Positions 8,715-11,635 of a stretch of 11,635 bases of DNA are shown piece after piece. The stretch is from Anaerolineales bacterium (GTDB taxonomy: Bacteria > Chloroflexota > Anaerolineae > Anaerolineales > Villigracilaceae), in NCBI GenBank assembly GCA_028689195.1, contig JAQTWR010000053.1:1-11635 (forward strand). The letters are read 5' to 3'. The position numbers and the translations under genes are program-made. How positions within the stretch are numbered: the first letter of the stretch is position 1; each line of letters opens with the position of its first letter. The notes below the pieces were generated by a model. It saw nothing but the letters and a program-made list of their open reading frames with translations. It was not told the DNA's origin and did no database searches.

Positions 8715-9926
8715 CTACTTTATCAATCCCAGTTTTTTCCCCGCTTCGCCGATGATTTCCATGGCGCGTTCGATCTCGCTGGGTTCGTGCGCGGCGGTGA
8801 CGGTGGCTCTTAAGCGCGCGAGTCCTTCTTGCACGGCGGGAGAAACAACGGGCAGCACAAAAACATCGCGTTGTTGGGCTTCGCGCGTCATGGCGAAAGC
8901 CAGGTCGTCTTCGCCGCATAAAACGGGGACGATAGCGGTTTCGGTCAGCAGGGTGTCGAAGCCCATGCTTTTCAATCCGCCGATGAATTGTTTGGTGTTT
9001 TGGTTCAAACGCTCGATGCGCCAGGGTTCGTCCAAAATGACTTTGAAGGATTCGTTCGCGGCGGCGGCTTGCGCGGGCGGCAGCGCGGCGGAGAAAATAT
9101 AAGCGCGGCTGGCGTGACGCAGGTAGCTGACGACTTCTTTTTTCGCGGCGACATATCCGCCGACGGAGGGAATGGTTTTGCTCAACGTTCCCATTTTGAT
9201 GTCAATCGTGCCGTACATGTTGAAGTGTTCTTCGATGCCCGTGCCTTTTTCGCCGAGGATGCCGACGGAATGCGCTTCGTCAACCATCAGCCAGGCGTTG
9301 TATTTTTTGCACAATTCCACAACTTTGGGGAAGTCAATAATATCGCCGTCCATGCTGAAGACCGCGTCCGCGACGACGAGTTTGGAAACGTCGGCGGGAG
9401 CGTTCTTGAGCAGCCCTTCGAGATGCGCCATGTCGTTGTGGCGGAAGCGGCGAAACTCCGCGCCCGACATTAAACAACCGTCTACGATGGACGCGTGGTT
9501 GATCTTATCCGAGAAGACGTAGTCGCCGCGTCCCATCAAAGTGGAGATGACGCTCAAGTTGGTGGCGTACCCCGACGTGTAAGTGATCGCGGCTTCGGCG
9601 TGTTTGAAGTTCGCGATGGTTTCTTCGAGTTCGTTATGAAGCGTCAACGTTCCCGCCAGCGTGCGCACGCCGTTTGTGCCCGTGCCGAATTTCTCCACCG
9701 CTTTTTTTGCGGCTTCATTGATGCGCGGATGATTGACCAACCCCAAATAGCTGTAAGAAGCGTACATGCCCATTTCGCGCCCGTTCACGCGGACCTTGCT
9801 GTTGGGCAAAATTTCAGAAACCGGCTGATTGTAATAATACAAGTCATTGGCTTTGAGGTAACTGACCCGATCCGTAAGCGCTTGAATGCGGCGGGTCACA
9901 GCGTCGTTGGTGTTGTGGAAATCCAT
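8715..9926 (-). CDS. PLP-dependent alpha-oxoamine synthase (glycine C-acetyltransferase / KBL, BioF or SPT-like)
   Basis: The product is 403 aa, full family length. ATG 9926 is chosen because GGGAGG (9939-9934) precedes it by 7 nt; the frame is open to a TTG at 9956, but that would swallow the ribosome site. It is a fold-type I PLP enzyme, cytoplasmic, condensing an amino acid with an acyl-CoA thioester and releasing CO2 (except after cleavage-type use as KBL). Visible features are GTGTNGVRTLAGT (81-93), the cofactor-stacking NHAS with H144, DEAHS with D216 and H219, and the Schiff-base lysine K250 in GTLSKTIPSVGGY (246-258). The C-terminal ARLRATVTAAH (370-380) holds the substrate-carboxylate arginine region. 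The sequence around K250 differs from the usual KBL form (TLGKALGG), so KBL, BioF or a sphingolipid-type synthase cannot be separated by eye. There is no tdh or bio gene nearby. It is monocistronic by its promoter and terminator. Confidence 0.9.
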   Translation of the reverse strand: MDFHNTNDAVTRRIQALTDRVSYLKANDLYYYNQPVSEILPNSKVRVNGREMGMYASYSYLGLVNHPRINEAAKKAVEKFGTGTNGVRTLAGTLTLHNELEETIANFKHAEAAITYTSGYATNLSVISTLMGRGDYVFSDKINHASIVDGCLMSGAEFRRFRHNDMAHLEGLLKNAPADVSKLVVADAVFSMDGDIIDFPKVVELCKKYNAWLMVDEAHSVGILGEKGTGIEEHFNMYGTIDIKMGTLSKTIPSVGGYVAAKKEVVSYLRHASRAYIFSAALPPAQAAAANESFKVILDEPWRIERLNQNTKQFIGGLKSMGFDTLLTETAIVPVLCGEDDLAFAMTREAQQRDVFVLPVVSPAVQEGLARLRATVTAAHEPSEIERAMEIIGEAGKKLGLIK

Positions 9927-9933
9927 AAGAGAG

Positions 9934-9939
9934 CCTCCC
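9934..9939 (-). promoter_or_regulatory. Shine-Dalgarno of the oxoamine synthase gene
   Basis: GGGAGG, 7 nt before ATG 9926, sets the start of this gene. Confidence 0.85.
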
Positions 9940-9955
9940 GAAAAAGAATGAAGCA

Positions 9956-9984
9956 AGTTTAGTCTAGGCAGTTTGTTCTGTCTA
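9956..9984 (-). promoter_or_regulatory. Candidate sigma70-type promoter of the oxoamine synthase gene
   Basis: TAGACA (9984-9979, five of six matches to the -35 consensus) is 17 bp from TAAACT (9961-9956, four of six to the -10). Transcription would start near 9949, giving a leader of about 22 nt that includes the Shine-Dalgarno. The hexamer CTAGAC occurs twice, 18 bp apart, across the -35 and just before the -10. The gap from 9927 to 10027 holds no gene, and no convincing ligA terminator is visible. Confidence 0.5.
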
Positions 9985-10027
9985 GTTGAATGTGAAGAAA
10001 AGATGGGATCTGCGGCGAAAAAGCGAA

Positions 10028-11635
<1,608 letters not shown>

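Noticed and set aside
9985..10027. Terminator for ligA
   Set aside because: There are T-rich stretches but no stable GC-rich stem immediately before them; an imperfect pairing around the stop codon is too weak to call.

Overview
This window is a bacterial chromosomal segment with every recognisable gene on the minus strand, so transcription runs from high to low coordinates. It is GC-leaning and densely packed. Gene content, membrane glycosyltransferase types and style of small repeats suggest a Chloroflexota (Anaerolineae-like) genome. That assignment is inference from general resemblance; the window has no rRNA or other marker to confirm it.

Layout in transcription order. (1) 11635-10028: the C-terminal three quarters of NAD+-dependent DNA ligase LigA, whose 5' end lies outside the window; it carries an in-frame 63-bp heptad-repeat palindrome. 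(2) 9984-9934: a candidate promoter and a strong Shine-Dalgarno site leading into (3) 9926-8715: a PLP-dependent alpha-oxoamine synthase (kbl/bioF/SPT superfamily), closed by (4) a clear intrinsic terminator at 8690-8659. (5) 8617-7019: a polytopic GT-C-like membrane protein starting a new transcription unit. (6) 6974-6012: GDP-mannose 4,6-dehydratase, with its own -10 box and a small inverted repeat upstream. (7) 6004-4115: a GT39/ArnT-like membrane glycosyltransferase. (8) 4118-3156: a GT2 polyprenyl-phosphate sugar transferase of the DPM1/GtrB/ArnC type. (9) 3163-2267: a YbhN/AglD-like (UPF0104) membrane protein. (10) about 2238-283: a second large GT-C-like membrane protein. (11) 281-1: the N-terminus of a GT-B (GT4-like) glycosyltransferase running off the left edge.

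Genes 6-11 are separated by 1-28 bp or overlap by 4 or 8 bp, so they look like one operon. Together they suggest a cell-envelope glycan pathway. GMD makes a GDP-6-deoxy-4-keto sugar. The GT2 would load a sugar onto polyprenyl phosphate at the inner face of the membrane. The UPF0104 protein may help in lipid or sugar-lipid translocation. The GT-C enzymes would transfer the sugar from the lipid carrier on the outer face, and GT4 would use nucleotide sugars in the cytoplasm. LigA and the oxoamine synthase are neighbours outside this pathway, separated by the terminator.

No mobile element, CRISPR array, tRNA or rRNA was found. All intergenic gaps are about 100 bp or shorter. The most unusual feature is the translated heptad palindrome inside ligA.
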